Assembly: GCF_030348825.1 (NCBI RefSeq)
Contig: NZ_JAUCES010000005.1
Span: 3,472,001-3,536,000 of the forward strand
Length of the DNA: 64,000 bases
Direction of reading: 5' to 3'
DNA from: Fictibacillus sp. b24
Lineage (GTDB): Bacteria > Bacillota > Bacilli > Bacillales > Fictibacillaceae
Part shown: positions 43,077 to 51,038 of the stretch, piece after piece
Numbering within the stretch: the stretch's first letter is position 1
Layout of the letters: the number at the start of each line of letters is the position of its first letter
Translations under genes and position numbers: made by a program
Notes under the pieces: generated by a model
Told to the model about the DNA's origin: nothing
What the model saw: the letters and a program-made list of their open reading frames with translations, nothing else
The model's database searches: none

Positions 43077-44713
43077 TATGACTTCAGCTTCCTTAATTCA
43101 CTAAGAACCTCTTCGTATCGATGATCCAGCTTAACCTTCTCACTTTCATTCGTACAGATGGAAAGCTGGCTGATTAGCTCAGTCTTCTCCAACTGCAGTT
43201 TAAGCATCACTTCTTCTTGAGCAGATTCATTTGTTACCTGCTTAACACCCGCTCTTTTAAATTCGTTATAATCCCCCTCAAACCATATTGCTTTTGGGGG
43301 CTGCAACTCCAAGATATGTGTTGCCGTCTTTTCGATCAACCTTCTATCATGAGTAGCAAGAATAAAAGTTCCCGGGTAAGCCATCAAGACATCTTCCAGC
43401 GCTTCTCGTGTGAAAAGATCCAGATAGTTCGTAGGTTCATCCAGCAATAACAAGTTATAATCACTCAAAAACAGCTTTGCTAATGCCGTCTTCATCTTTT
43501 CTCCACCGCTTAACACTTCGACTTTTTTAAATACATCATCACGTTTGAATAGCATTCTGGCCAGTATAGTCCTTACCCATTTCTCATCGTATAAACTGTT
43601 TTCCATGACGTTCTCAAGAATGGTTTTGGCAGGATTTAATAGATCTAGATGCTGATGAAAATAACCGATTTTAAGTTGTTTAGATTTTATAATATTTTCA
43701 TTGCCTCTGTAGATCTCTTTGAGCAGTGTTGATTTTCCTGTTCCATTCTTTCCTGTTAAAACAACCTTCATCCCTGGTTTTATTGTAAACGATAGATTTT
43801 GAAATAGCTGTCGGTGATCAAACCCGACTGAGAGTTCCTTTACTGAGATTGCCTGTTTACCATGAATAACGGAGAAGCGCTGTATATTAAATTCAACTTT
43901 TTGCTGCTCCACTGGTTTTTCTTTTTTATCGAGCATCTCTATTCTTTTTTCGATTACCTTTGACTTTTTTTCAAGTGACCGTTTCGCCCCCTGAAGCTTA
44001 CCCTTTCCTAACTTCGCTTCACTGTAGGACATGCGTGCGGGTTTATCTTTCATACCTTTTGCTTTTGACGCTTTTTCTTTCGCCGTTTTCTCAAGCCTTG
44101 CTTTTTCTTTTATATACTGTTCATATTCGAACTGCTGGCGCTCATTTTTTTGTTCTTTTTGGATTAGATATTCTGAATAATTGCCTGTATAAGCTGTGAA
44201 CGTTTGCTGATCTAGCTCGATAATCTTTGTGCACACCATATCGAGAAACACTCTGTCATGAGAAACGAGTAACACTGCACCCTTGAAGTGATTAAGAACT
44301 TTTGCTAGTTGATCCATTCCCTCCACATCCAGGTGGGAAGTGGGTTCATCAAGTATGAGGATATCAGGATTTAGTTCAAGTGCAGCAGCAATCTGAGTAC
44401 GTGTTTTTTCACCGCCGCTCATCGTCTCATACTTTTTCCCGTTAAGGTCCCAAACTCCTTCACTTTTGGCGGTTATCGCCTTCTCCACGTCATCGAACTG
44501 GCTCACAACAGCAAATGACCCGTAATGACGTACAGATCCTGCTTCTGCATCCTCCATTCTTGTCAGCAGCTTTAAGAAAGTGGATTTTCCTGTTCCGTTC
44601 ATTCCGACCAAACCGATACGATCTTCAGAAAAAAGCTGCAATGGCTCAGTTTGTCTTAAGATCAATCTTCCTTTATATGACTTTTCTAGTCTGTTAGCTT
44701 CTAATAAAAGCAT
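43076..44713 (-). CDS. ABC-F family ATPase (antibiotic-resistance type, VmlR/Vga-like)
   Basis: 545 residues, two ABC domains without membrane parts. Walker A GMNGTGKSTFLKLLT and GKNGTGKSTLLKEIY; signatures MSGGEKTRTQIAAAL and LSGGEKMKTALAKL; Walker B ILILDEPTSHLD and LLLLDEPTNYLD. A linker of about 70 residues (RQQFEYEQYIKEKARLEKTA) reaches the ribosome in this class. Length, similarity and the attenuator-like leader fit the Vga/VmlR group that ejects antibiotics such as lincosamides or pleuromutilins from the ribosome. Substrate spectrum unknown. Confidence 0.85.
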   Translation of the reverse strand: MLLLEANRLEKSYKGRLILRQTEPLQLFSEDRIGLVGMNGTGKSTFLKLLTRMEDAEAGSVRHYGSFAVVSQFDDVEKAITAKSEGVWDLNGKKYETMSGGEKTRTQIAAALELNPDILILDEPTSHLDVEGMDQLAKVLNHFKGAVLLVSHDRVFLDMVCTKIIELDQQTFTAYTGNYSEYLIQKEQKNERQQFEYEQYIKEKARLEKTAKEKASKAKGMKDKPARMSYSEAKLGKGKLQGAKRSLEKKSKVIEKRIEMLDKKEKPVEQQKVEFNIQRFSVIHGKQAISVKELSVGFDHRQLFQNLSFTIKPGMKVVLTGKNGTGKSTLLKEIYRGNENIIKSKQLKIGYFHQHLDLLNPAKTILENVMENSLYDEKWVRTILARMLFKRDDVFKKVEVLSGGEKMKTALAKLFLSDYNLLLLDEPTNYLDLFTREALEDVLMAYPGTFILATHDRRLIEKTATHILELQPPKAIWFEGDYNEFKRAGVKQVTNESAQEEVMLKLQLEKTELISQLSICTNESEKVKLDHRYEEVLSELRKLKS

Positions 44714-44720
44714 AAAAAAA

Positions 44721-44792
44721 ACCTCCCATTATGACTAGAGAGGTCTGCCCAAGCCGAAATTATATCACTAAAAAACGTGATTACACGTTTTT
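44721..44792 (-). promoter_or_regulatory. Attenuator-like leader of the ABC-F gene
   Basis: On the minus strand a terminator-like hairpin AAAAACGTG-TAAT-CACGTTTTTT (44792-44769) is followed by ACCTC-...-GAGGT and TTTTTTT right before the ATG. The last stem contains the ribosome site GGGAGG. A tiny upstream ATG CGC AAT TAA exists near 44901. ABC-F resistance genes are often controlled by ribosome-mediated attenuation, so regulation by drug-stalled leader translation is plausible. Confidence 0.5.
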
Positions 44793-44979
44793 CGCAACAA
44801 AAAACAGGCTGTTGTAAAGTCCTAAAAATGGGCAGAGAAATCCTATCTAGCATTCTACTTTTTTATTCAAGTAAATGGCTAAAATAAGATTAATTGCGCA
44901 TTGGACGTATACACCTGTTCCTTCCGTTATTTTTCTAAATTGTAAGCGATATCCTATGAATCAGTCAAGCATCCTCGCA

Positions 44980-45429
44980 TCATTCCTGCACCCAATTCAG
45001 ATTTACCTTTCGCTGGTTCGCTCCAGGCCGAGAGTCTTTTAATAAACGAATAAATAATAGCCCCTTCCGATAAAAAGCCTGAACAGGTTCCTGCAGTACT
45101 CTTACAGGGAGTGTGACCTCACGTTTAAATTCACCAAGCTGAAATTCTTCGGCATTGAGTCTATAGGAATCCATCGTCAATGACAATTTCCCTTGAACAG
45201 TCAGTTTGAATGGATCGACCATGACCTCAACATCTTCTGTACGATTCAAACCAGGAAGAGCCAATACACAGCATATTTCCTGAGGGGTTTCGTAAATGTT
45301 GCAAAGAGGGCTCTCATTTCTTGCATCGGTGTTCGTACCTTGGTTAGGGGTAAAAAACTGATCCCCAAAATATTCTTCAGCCATCCTTTTCCAGTCCATC
45401 ATTTGCTTCCAAGTGTCCAATTCAATCAC
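44980..45429 (-). CDS. Hsp20/alpha-crystallin family protein
   Basis: 149 residues. The alpha-crystallin core runs from about residue 42: YETPQEICCVLALPGLNR..VEVMVDPFKLTVQGKL, then FKREVTLPVRVLQEPVQAFYRKGLLFIRLLK (usual consensus GVLTI replaced by GLLFIRL). 3 bp after gerPB on the same strand, so it belongs to the gerP operon. Likely involved in spore formation or coat. Confidence 0.8.
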   Translation of the reverse strand: MIELDTWKQMMDWKRMAEEYFGDQFFTPNQGTNTDARNESPLCNIYETPQEICCVLALPGLNRTEDVEVMVDPFKLTVQGKLSLTMDSYRLNAEEFQLGEFKREVTLPVRVLQEPVQAFYRKGLLFIRLLKDSRPGANQRKVNLNWVQE

Positions 45430-45432
45430 CTC

Positions 45433-45633
45433 TTAAGAAGGCGGCCCTAAAGGAACAGAAGGATTATCTGGATCCGGAATCTGAGGGGCAGGACCTGTAA
45501 AACCGCCTGTGTTAAATAATTGCGAAATCGGCTGAATCACTCCTGCACTCCCTATTTGGAGTACAGATGAATTTTGTATACCATCGACTCTAATTTGCTG
45601 GATGACGATCGTCTGACTAACAAAAAGATTCAT
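45433..45633 (-). CDS. gerPB: Spore germination protein GerPB
   Basis: 66 residues: MNLFVSQTIVIQQIRVDGIQ, then SSVLQIGSAGVIQP and NTGGFTGPAPQIPDPDNPS, the GerPB pattern. GerP proteins make the spore coat permeable to germinants. Overlaps the gerPE stop by 4 bp (ATGA). In B. subtilis gerPB is the second gene; here it is the last ger gene. Confidence 0.85.
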   Translation of the reverse strand: MNLFVSQTIVIQQIRVDGIQNSSVLQIGSAGVIQPISQLFNTGGFTGPAPQIPDPDNPSVPLGPPS

Positions 45634-46025
45634 TCTTCCTCCTCCTCATTTTCCGGATAAGGATTGGTTAAGAAGTTACGAACATGCTTTACTCGAGATT
45701 GCAGCTTTATGTCATTGACTGAGCCGATATGGAGCAGCGCTGAACTAGACACCCCAAGAATATCAACTTTCCCCACTCTAATAAAAGAGTTCGCGTTATA
45801 CGTTTCTTTGATCTTGTATGGCGGACATATAGGCACTAAAACAGGCTGTGAAAAAACTTTGTATTTACTGTAAGGAACATTAAAAGTACCAAACTTTGTA
45901 CTTTCCCTTTGTATGGCAAGTGCGGCAGAATAACAATTGATCTTATCTGAATCTCCCGTCTGAAAAACGGAAGATGAAGCAAGTGAATTAAGGTTAACAC
46001 AATCGACAATTGATGTTCTGTACAT
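45630..46025 (-). CDS. gerPE: Spore germination protein GerPE
   Basis: 131 residues. MYRTSIVDCVNLNSLASSSV, FQTGDSDKINCYSAALAIQR, VGKVDILGVSSSALLHIGS and the acidic C-terminus NEEEEE. Same pair of ssSxVxxIGD-type repeats as the other GerP proteins. Follows gerPD by 9 bp; ATGA overlap with gerPB. Confidence 0.87.
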   Translation of the reverse strand: MYRTSIVDCVNLNSLASSSVFQTGDSDKINCYSAALAIQRESTKFGTFNVPYSKYKVFSQPVLVPICPPYKIKETYNANSFIRVGKVDILGVSSSALLHIGSVNDIKLQSRVKHVRNFLTNPYPENEEEEE

Positions 46026-46034
46026 AGCACACCT

Positions 46035-46205
46035 CTATAGCGGCACGAGTGATGTTCCTAAAACAAGTGATTCAGGCGGTGTGTCAAAAGCTGAACCAAG
46101 ACTGATGCAATCTGAGTCTCCAATTAATACAACCGACGATAAACCCACACCAATGATGCTGATTTCTCCGACATACAACTCATGGTTGGTTACGCAAAAT
46201 TTCAT
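46035..46205 (-). CDS. gerPD: Spore germination protein GerPD
   Basis: 56 residues: MKFCVTNHELYVGEISIIGV, then SSVVLIGDSDCISLGSAFDTPPESLVLG. The start is ATG 46205 because GGAGGTGACGAG precedes it; a longer frame from 46220 would include the ribosome site. Overlaps the end of gerPC by 26 bp. Confidence 0.87.
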   Translation of the reverse strand: MKFCVTNHELYVGEISIIGVGLSSVVLIGDSDCISLGSAFDTPPESLVLGTSLVPL

Positions 46206-46806
46206 TCTCGTCACCTCCATTAGATTTGGAATCTCTTAAATGAACGATAAATGTTTCGATTCCGCGATAGATGTCCTCTTTGGTTTTTTGAATGATATCT
46301 TTTCTGCCTCTTTCATCTTTAGGTTCATATTTTGTAAGGTAGTGTTTGATCCGCCCTGGTACTTGACGCTGCACATCTTCGAGTATGAAGATCCGATAGT
46401 TCTCATCTAACGGAACATTCATTTTATTTTCAAGAGATTTTAAATAAACAGGAGCTTCTTTTTCGAAAAAGCCATCCATTACTTGGATCATCTCACGGTA
46501 GTTTGGATTTTCGATCGAACTTCGCTTCATTTCTCCCGGCATTTGAACTGTATTCTGGCCAATATTGAACTGTTCGATCAAGTCTTTGCTTTCCGCAGAA
46601 TGCCCAAGACCGATATGAAGTGTCCCTTCGAGCTTCTCGACTTTTAACTGATCAAACTTATATTCTACCGTTTGAGGTTTTGAAGAAAGTTCTTTCATTT
46701 GTTTTTGCAGCTTTTGAATCTGAAGCTCCATACCTCTGATCTTGTCATTTTGATCTTGTATCATCTGCTGAAGCTTACTAAGATAATAGTTACTTTCTTC
46801 GTTCAT
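46180..46806 (-). CDS. gerPC: Spore germination protein GerPC
   Basis: 208 residues. An N-terminal coiled coil (YYLSKLQQMIQDQNDKIRGM, ELQIQKLQKQMKELSS), then KVEKLEGTLHIGLGHSAESK and PVYLKSLENKMNVPLDENYR. The only large GerP protein, matching B. subtilis GerPC in length. Second gene of the operon. Confidence 0.9.
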   Translation of the reverse strand: MNEESNYYLSKLQQMIQDQNDKIRGMELQIQKLQKQMKELSSKPQTVEYKFDQLKVEKLEGTLHIGLGHSAESKDLIEQFNIGQNTVQMPGEMKRSSIENPNYREMIQVMDGFFEKEAPVYLKSLENKMNVPLDENYRIFILEDVQRQVPGRIKHYLTKYEPKDERGRKDIIQKTKEDIYRGIETFIVHLRDSKSNGGDENEILRNQP

Positions 46807-46861
46807 ACGATCAGCTCCTTAGTAAGATGTATGCCCTCTTCCTAAGGAATTTGCTTGTCGT

Positions 46862-47083
46862 TTAAAAATTTGCTGCTGCAGTGTTGTCATTCACATCAGG
46901 ATCTTGCGTATACGTCACGTTGTAGCCATTGTGCACACGAAGATTATCACCCGTGTTAAAGGAACCCGCTCCTGCATACGTTTTTGCATAACTAACAGGG
47001 CAGATCGTCTGGACATCGCCTACATGAAGGATACTGCCGCTGGATATGGAGTTTACTGATATAGATCCCACTATAGCTGGCAT
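46862..47083 (-). CDS. gerPA: Spore germination protein GerPA
   Basis: 73 residues: MPAIVGSISVNSISSGSILH, then VGDVQTICPVSYAKTYAGAG, SFNTGDNLRVHNGY and TQDPDVNDNTAA. SFNTGDN favours GerPA; GerPF has GGGNTGDF. First gene of the minus operon; a sigma-K-like promoter lies upstream. Confidence 0.85.
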   Translation of the reverse strand: MPAIVGSISVNSISSGSILHVGDVQTICPVSYAKTYAGAGSFNTGDNLRVHNGYNVTYTQDPDVNDNTAAANF

Positions 47084-47115
47084 ATACGTTCATCCCCACT
47101 TTCAAGTACTCCCCA

Positions 47116-47143
47116 CATCGTATGCATTCGCCCATCTTTCTGT
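47116..47143 (-). promoter_or_regulatory. Candidate sigma-K promoter of gerPA
   Basis: On the minus strand AC (47143-47142), 17 nt, then CATACGATG (47124-47116); the sigma-K consensus is AC-N17-CATANNNTA, one mismatch in the -10. It lies 33 bp before gerPA. gerP of B. subtilis is sigma-K transcribed in the mother cell. Confidence 0.6.
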
Positions 47144-47239
47144 TCCTGTACTTAACATTCACCTTTAGGCTTCTACCTACATAACTTATCTGTAAAGGAC
47201 GACGTCACACTCGTAAATAAAAATAAGGGGGGTGCTGAA

Positions 47240-47458
47240 GTGCCCTGTTTAATTGTTGCTCCTATTAACATTAATGCAGCAGAAGGGGTTGTGAATTTCG
47301 GTGATACATTAGTAATCAATCCAAAAACGACAGGCAAGGGATACAGTGGTTCTGGCGGAGGAAATACAGGGAACTTTATACAAACAATAAATGTGGTCAG
47401 TGCTACAAATACGCTGGATCCTGATGTTTTTGATTCCAACAATGCCGGCAATGCGTAG
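47240..47458 (+). CDS. gerPF: Spore germination protein GerPF-like (divergent)
   Basis: 72 residues: MPCLIVAPININAAEGVVNF, then GDTLVINPKTTGKGYSGSGG, GNTGNFIQTIN and TLDPDVFDSNNAGNA. Typical GerPF. It starts at GTG 47240 after AAGGGGGGTG. In B. subtilis it is the last gene of the same operon; here it faces the other way and leads into a second Hsp20 gene. Confidence 0.85.
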   Translation: MPCLIVAPININAAEGVVNFGDTLVINPKTTGKGYSGSGGGNTGNFIQTINVVSATNTLDPDVFDSNNAGNA

Positions 47459-47469
47459 GGGGAATACGG

Positions 47470-48006
47470 ATGTTTGACAAAGGTCCATTGATGCCTTTTT
47501 TTAATAACCGTTCTATGGATGACTGGCTAAAATCTTTTGAGCAGTTCGTAAGTAAAGGGTTGTCCCAATTCGAGCAATATGCGGAACAAATGTCTTTTGA
47601 GGTTGATACAGAAGAAACAGCGGAAGATTATCGAGTTTATGCAAACTTAAAAGAATATAACCCAGAAGATATTCAGATTGAAGTTCTCAACCAAGGACTT
47701 CAAATCAAAGCCCAAAGAGAAGAAATTCGGTCGATGAAAAATAAGAGAACGGGGCATTTTCAAGAAAGAAAAGCTATGAAACGAACTGAGCGGTTCGTTC
47801 AGCTGCCTTTTATGTTTCGAAATGAAGATGTTAAAGCTCAATATACGAATGGAATTCTCACGATAGCCGTCAACAAAAACGGCGGGGAAGTGATGAATCC
47901 AACCGTTCCGATTCAAGTCATGGACCAAAACAGCGATAAAGGCAGTAATCGTATGAACAGCAATGGCAGCAATGGTACTGCTGATGTTCCTAGCGATGAT
48001 GGCTGA
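47470..48006 (+). CDS. Hsp20/alpha-crystallin family protein
   Basis: 178 residues. Alpha-crystallin domain from about residue 42 (ETAEDYRVYANLKEYNPEDIQIEVLNQGLQIKAQREE), ending NGILTIAVNKNGGE. N- and C-terminal extensions; the C-terminus is Asn/Ser/Gly rich (GSNRMNSNGSNGTADVPS). 11 bp after gerPF, so cotranscribed; GGGGGAATACGG precedes the ATG. Confidence 0.85.
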   Translation: MFDKGPLMPFFNNRSMDDWLKSFEQFVSKGLSQFEQYAEQMSFEVDTEETAEDYRVYANLKEYNPEDIQIEVLNQGLQIKAQREEIRSMKNKRTGHFQERKAMKRTERFVQLPFMFRNEDVKAQYTNGILTIAVNKNGGEVMNPTVPIQVMDQNSDKGSNRMNSNGSNGTADVPSDDG

Positions 48007-48061
48007 AACGCCTGTAAAAAGTAACGGCAACAACAGCAGAAATTTGGTTAGTAAACAAAAA

Positions 48062-48099
48062 TGAAGAGCTCCTTTTAGAGAAAAGGAGCTCTTTTTCTA
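48062..48099. terminator. Terminator between Hsp20 and AIM24 genes
   Basis: AAGAGCTCCTTTTAGAGAAAAGGAGCTCTT stem with tails usable in both directions. Confidence 0.88.
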
Positions 48100-48840
48100 T
48101 TTGCCTAATGTTGGCGCCAGCCAAACCTCACCCGTTCCTTCAAAAACATGAAGATATCCTTCACCACTAGTAGCAGACCCAATAATAGAAGAGGAAGCTC
48201 GTTTTACTGAAAAATCAATATCCCCTTTTCTTAAGAGCGCGAAGCTGCCATCCACTTGGAGTTTTTCGTTATGAAGCTGTACCTTCATAACTTGCTGCAG
48301 TGGTACTGGACTTTGGAGAACACAAAAGCCTGATCCTTTCAGTTTGGTTTGAAACAGCCCTTCGTCACCTTTTATAGAGGAAGTGAGCTTTTGCCTTGCC
48401 ACGCCTAATTGGACAGAAGGCTCCGCAGCATAAAACATTCCCCGATCTGCCACCACTTCTTCGTCGTTTAAATTCAATAATAAATAGTGGCCGTAAGAAG
48501 GTTCCAGGTAGATCTCGCCTGTTCCTTCGTATAGGGGTTTAAATAGAGATTCTTCTGTTAAGATGTTGGATGCCATCTTCTTCATAAATCCGCCTACTCC
48601 GCCAGCATTGCTTTTCAGCCCAAGGTCACCTTTCATAAACTGCAGTGCCCCCGCTTCAGCCTGCACAGCTCCTTGTCGTAACGTAATCCGGACTTGTTTT
48701 AACGTAATTCCTGTTTCTTTTGCATAATACGAAGAACTTGATCCCGCACTAGTAACGGGCAATTGTTTATATTCGAGGACTTCAAAGGTTGCGCGACGCC
48801 CTTCTTCTTTTTCAATTACAGTAAAAAGAGATTCATTCAC
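48097..48840 (-). CDS. AIM24 family protein
   Basis: 247 residues, all-beta: VNESLFTVIEKEEGRRATFE, ITLKQVRITLRQGAVQAEAGA, then LYEGTGEIYLEPSYGHYLLL, SPVPLQQVMKVQLHNEKLQV and EGTGEVWLAP: two similar halves ending in GTGExxLxP, the AIM24 pattern. The start is GTG 48840, since AGGAGGG lies 9 nt upstream; a longer frame from 48933 has none. Function in bacteria unknown. Confidence 0.85.
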   Translation of the reverse strand: MNESLFTVIEKEEGRRATFEVLEYKQLPVTSAGSSSSYYAKETGITLKQVRITLRQGAVQAEAGALQFMKGDLGLKSNAGGVGGFMKKMASNILTEESLFKPLYEGTGEIYLEPSYGHYLLLNLNDEEVVADRGMFYAAEPSVQLGVARQKLTSSIKGDEGLFQTKLKGSGFCVLQSPVPLQQVMKVQLHNEKLQVDGSFALLRKGDIDFSVKRASSSIIGSATSGEGYLHVFEGTGEVWLAPTLGK

Positions 48841-48959
48841 ATAGATCACCCTCCTCTTATTAGCATACCAAAGTGTGACTTTGCGTAAACAAAGCATGGT
48901 ATAATTCACATAATGAGCCTTGGCTAACGCCAAAAGTTTAATAGAGAGGTGTGATTTAA

Positions 48960-49301
48960 ATGCAAAATAAAATCATTCTTGTAACGACAGATTCATTTGG
49001 TACTGGTAACGACTCTGCTCTTGGTGAAAACGTGATGGAAACGTATTTTACGGTATTAAAGCAACAATCGGACTTGCCAGCTGCTATCTTTTTTATGAAC
49101 CGTGGCGTTTACTGTCTCACAGAACAATCTCTTTGTTCGTTGCATCTTAAGGAAATGGAAGATAAAGGCGTAAAAGTGTTCGGTTGCAAAACATGTGTTG
49201 ACCATTATAACGTGGAAAAGGAACTTGCTGCCGGAGAAATTTCTGGAATGGCACATTTTGTAGAGCTTTCTGCGAAGTACGAGGTCATTACGATTGCGTA
49301 A
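48960..49301 (+). CDS. DsrE-family protein like the C-terminal domain of YedF
   Basis: 113 residues with MQNKIILVTTDSFGTGNDSA, AIFFMNRGVYCLTE, DKGVKVFGCKTCVDHYNVEK and AAGEISGM. The cysteine pair in FGCKTCVDHY and the following helix match the C-terminal DsrE-like domain of YedF, a protein associated with selenium metabolism. The N-terminal TusA-like domain of YedF is missing. GAGAGGTGTG precedes the ATG. Whether it acts in selenium metabolism here is an inference. Confidence 0.72.
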   Translation: MQNKIILVTTDSFGTGNDSALGENVMETYFTVLKQQSDLPAAIFFMNRGVYCLTEQSLCSLHLKEMEDKGVKVFGCKTCVDHYNVEKELAAGEISGMAHFVELSAKYEVITIA

Positions 49302-49358
49302 TACATAGTATTGGGAGAAAATGCTCTTTTCGTATACAAGGTTGCTTTTGTTGTTAGT

Positions 49359-49489
49359 AGTTGATTTCCGCTCCAGGTTGCTCGCTTTCCACGGGGCGTG
49401 CGGTGAGCCTCCTGCCGCTTTGCGCCATTAGGAGTCTCCACCTGACCGCTCGTCCCGTAGGAGTCTCGCACCTTGCGCTACAACCAACT
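49359..49489 (-). repeat. Dispersed palindromic repeat, copy 7
   Basis: Reverse-orientation copy bounded by AGTTGATT and AACCAACT, with GGTGAGCCTCCTGCCGCTTT and CATTAGGAGTCTCCACCTG in its arms. Fills the spacer between the DsrE-like and YggT genes. Confidence 0.9.
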
Positions 49490-49557
49490 TGCATAGGAAG
49501 AGAGAAATTCCAAAGTGCAGCAATCCTTTAGAGAATAGCCTTAAGAAAGTCAAAGAA

Positions 49558-49594
49558 AAAGCGCACATCTCACTTTCGCGATGTGCGCTTTTTG
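49558..49594 (-). terminator. Terminator of the YggT gene
   Basis: AAAGCGCACATC and GATGTGCGCTTT pair; A/T flanks allow both directions. Confidence 0.85.
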
Positions 49595-49598
49595 CTAG

Positions 49599-49976
49599 TT
49601 ATCTTCTTTCTCTAATGATTCTTTTTTCACGTACATTCGGGTCGTCTTGAATTCTAGGTTCTTCTCGAATTACGGTCTCCTTATGAACAGGCTCTTTTCT
49701 AACAGAGAAAAGTCGTTTCAGAAGCATGCCGACTACACCATATACAATAATTGCAATGATCGTGGACAGTTCAACCACAAAGCCGTTGGCAAGCTCTATG
49801 TTAGGGAAAATGGCTGCAAACGGCAAGAGCAGCGGTTGACTAAGTCCGTAAATAAGCTGTGCGAATGCGGCTCCTTCATTTGCATTAAACAGTTGAAAAA
49901 TGAATCGTAAAATTAAGATAAGCTGAATGATACCAACAATAAATGAAATAATTGTAGCGGGTACGGAACGTCTCAT
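49599..49976 (-). CDS. YggT family membrane protein
   Basis: 125 residues. Two or three helices with the YggT pattern: LILILRFIFQLFNANEG, YGLSQPLLLPFAAIFPN, VELSTIIAIIVYGVVGMLL, then a basic/acidic tail (EPVHKETVIREEPRIQDD). Normally near sepF and in osmotic-stress contexts; not so here. Function unclear. Confidence 0.85.
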   Translation of the reverse strand: MRRSVPATIISFIVGIIQLILILRFIFQLFNANEGAAFAQLIYGLSQPLLLPFAAIFPNIELANGFVVELSTIIAIIVYGVVGMLLKRLFSVRKEPVHKETVIREEPRIQDDPNVREKRIIRERR

Positions 49977-50032
49977 AGCAATTCCCTCATTTCATTGGAT
50001 TTGCTTATAAACATACCCTCATTCAATCAACA

Positions 50033-50869
50033 TTATGCGTGATTAATAGGCTTGCTGCTCTTATCATGCTGTAGCAGCCAATTCATAGTAAAATCCACTA
50101 TTTCTTTTTGCGGAATCAACTTGCATTCCGCGAGCCCAGCTTTCCCTATACTTACGGGATAATCAGCTTTTTCGTATGCCATTCCGATCTCCTCAAATAG
50201 TTCTTCTCGATAAATTACCTGAGTGAACGTCTCCCAAACTCTTTTTCCCTCTTTATAAAATGGGCCTGCATTTTCTTCTGTTTTGAGATTCGGTATACGG
50301 TGTTCAGCAAGGTGCATTGTTGTGTTCGAATCATAACCAACACCTAATAACAATGTAAAACCATCCATTTTGTACATTTTTCCAAGCGGTGATTGTTCAC
50401 CCAAACCAAAATCTAATGTATGACCGTTTATGATTGTTTCTTTATTCTTTCCCCAAGCAGCAAACGATTCTGTCGGATGATTGCTTCTTAACACACCTGG
50501 AAACGTTCTAAATGCTTCAACAATAGCTCCCATAAAATAGGTCGGAGTGATCTCAGGATCAAAAGCTGGCATTTCCTCTCGAATCACTGGCCACCACTCT
50601 TTTGGTACTGGCGGGTTCTGCCATCCTGCAGGATCTGAATAATGAGCAGTATGTGTTGGCATGACTAATGTACCTTCTTCAGTTAGGACGTCCATTAAAG
50701 CCTGAATGACGGCAACAGGACCGCCGATCACCCACCCTAAAGACTTTAAGCTTGAATGGACGATAACCGTCATCCCCTTCTTCAATCCCAATTTCCGAAG
50801 ATCATCTGCTAATGAAACTTTTGTTTTCGGATAATCTGTGTTTAATTCTATATCTGTCATTCCACTCAC
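50033..50869 (-). CDS. AAC(3)/YokD-family N-acetyltransferase
   Basis: 278 residues. Antibiotic_NAT fold: VIVHSSLKSLGWVIGG, GTLVMPTHTAHYSDPAGWQN, MGAIVEAFRTFPGVLRSNHP and GVGYDSNTTMHLAEH. Similar enzymes acetylate the 3-amino group of aminoglycosides; YokD-type proteins may have other substrates. Single gene. Confidence 0.87.
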   Translation of the reverse strand: MSGMTDIELNTDYPKTKVSLADDLRKLGLKKGMTVIVHSSLKSLGWVIGGPVAVIQALMDVLTEEGTLVMPTHTAHYSDPAGWQNPPVPKEWWPVIREEMPAFDPEITPTYFMGAIVEAFRTFPGVLRSNHPTESFAAWGKNKETIINGHTLDFGLGEQSPLGKMYKMDGFTLLLGVGYDSNTTMHLAEHRIPNLKTEENAGPFYKEGKRVWETFTQVIYREELFEEIGMAYEKADYPVSIGKAGLAECKLIPQKEIVDFTMNWLLQHDKSSKPINHA

Positions 50870-50942
50870 TACTTTCTCTATTTTTACGACATTTCCATTA
50901 TTATAGCAAAGTGGATGGATACTTTTGGATATGATTATTATT

Positions 50943-51003
50943 GATTGATTTTGATTATTTATGATTGATTTTGATTGAAAAATGTAAGGGCTTACGTTAC
51001 AAT
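50943..51003 (+). promoter_or_regulatory. Promoter and direct-repeat operators of the fru operon
   Basis: GATTGATTTTGATT occurs twice (50943-50956 and 50963-50976), period 20 bp, just before -35 TTGAAA (50975-50980), 17 nt, -10 TACAAT (50998-51003). The repeats probably bind FruR; fructose-1-phosphate is the usual inducer. Confidence 0.7.
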
Positions 51004-51038
51004 GGTGTCAACGAAACTGAACCTATGGAGGTGTCAGG

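Noticed and set aside
44890..44901. Leader peptide MRN as a firm gene call
   Set aside because: Three codons and no close ribosome site; mentioned only as part of the attenuator hypothesis.
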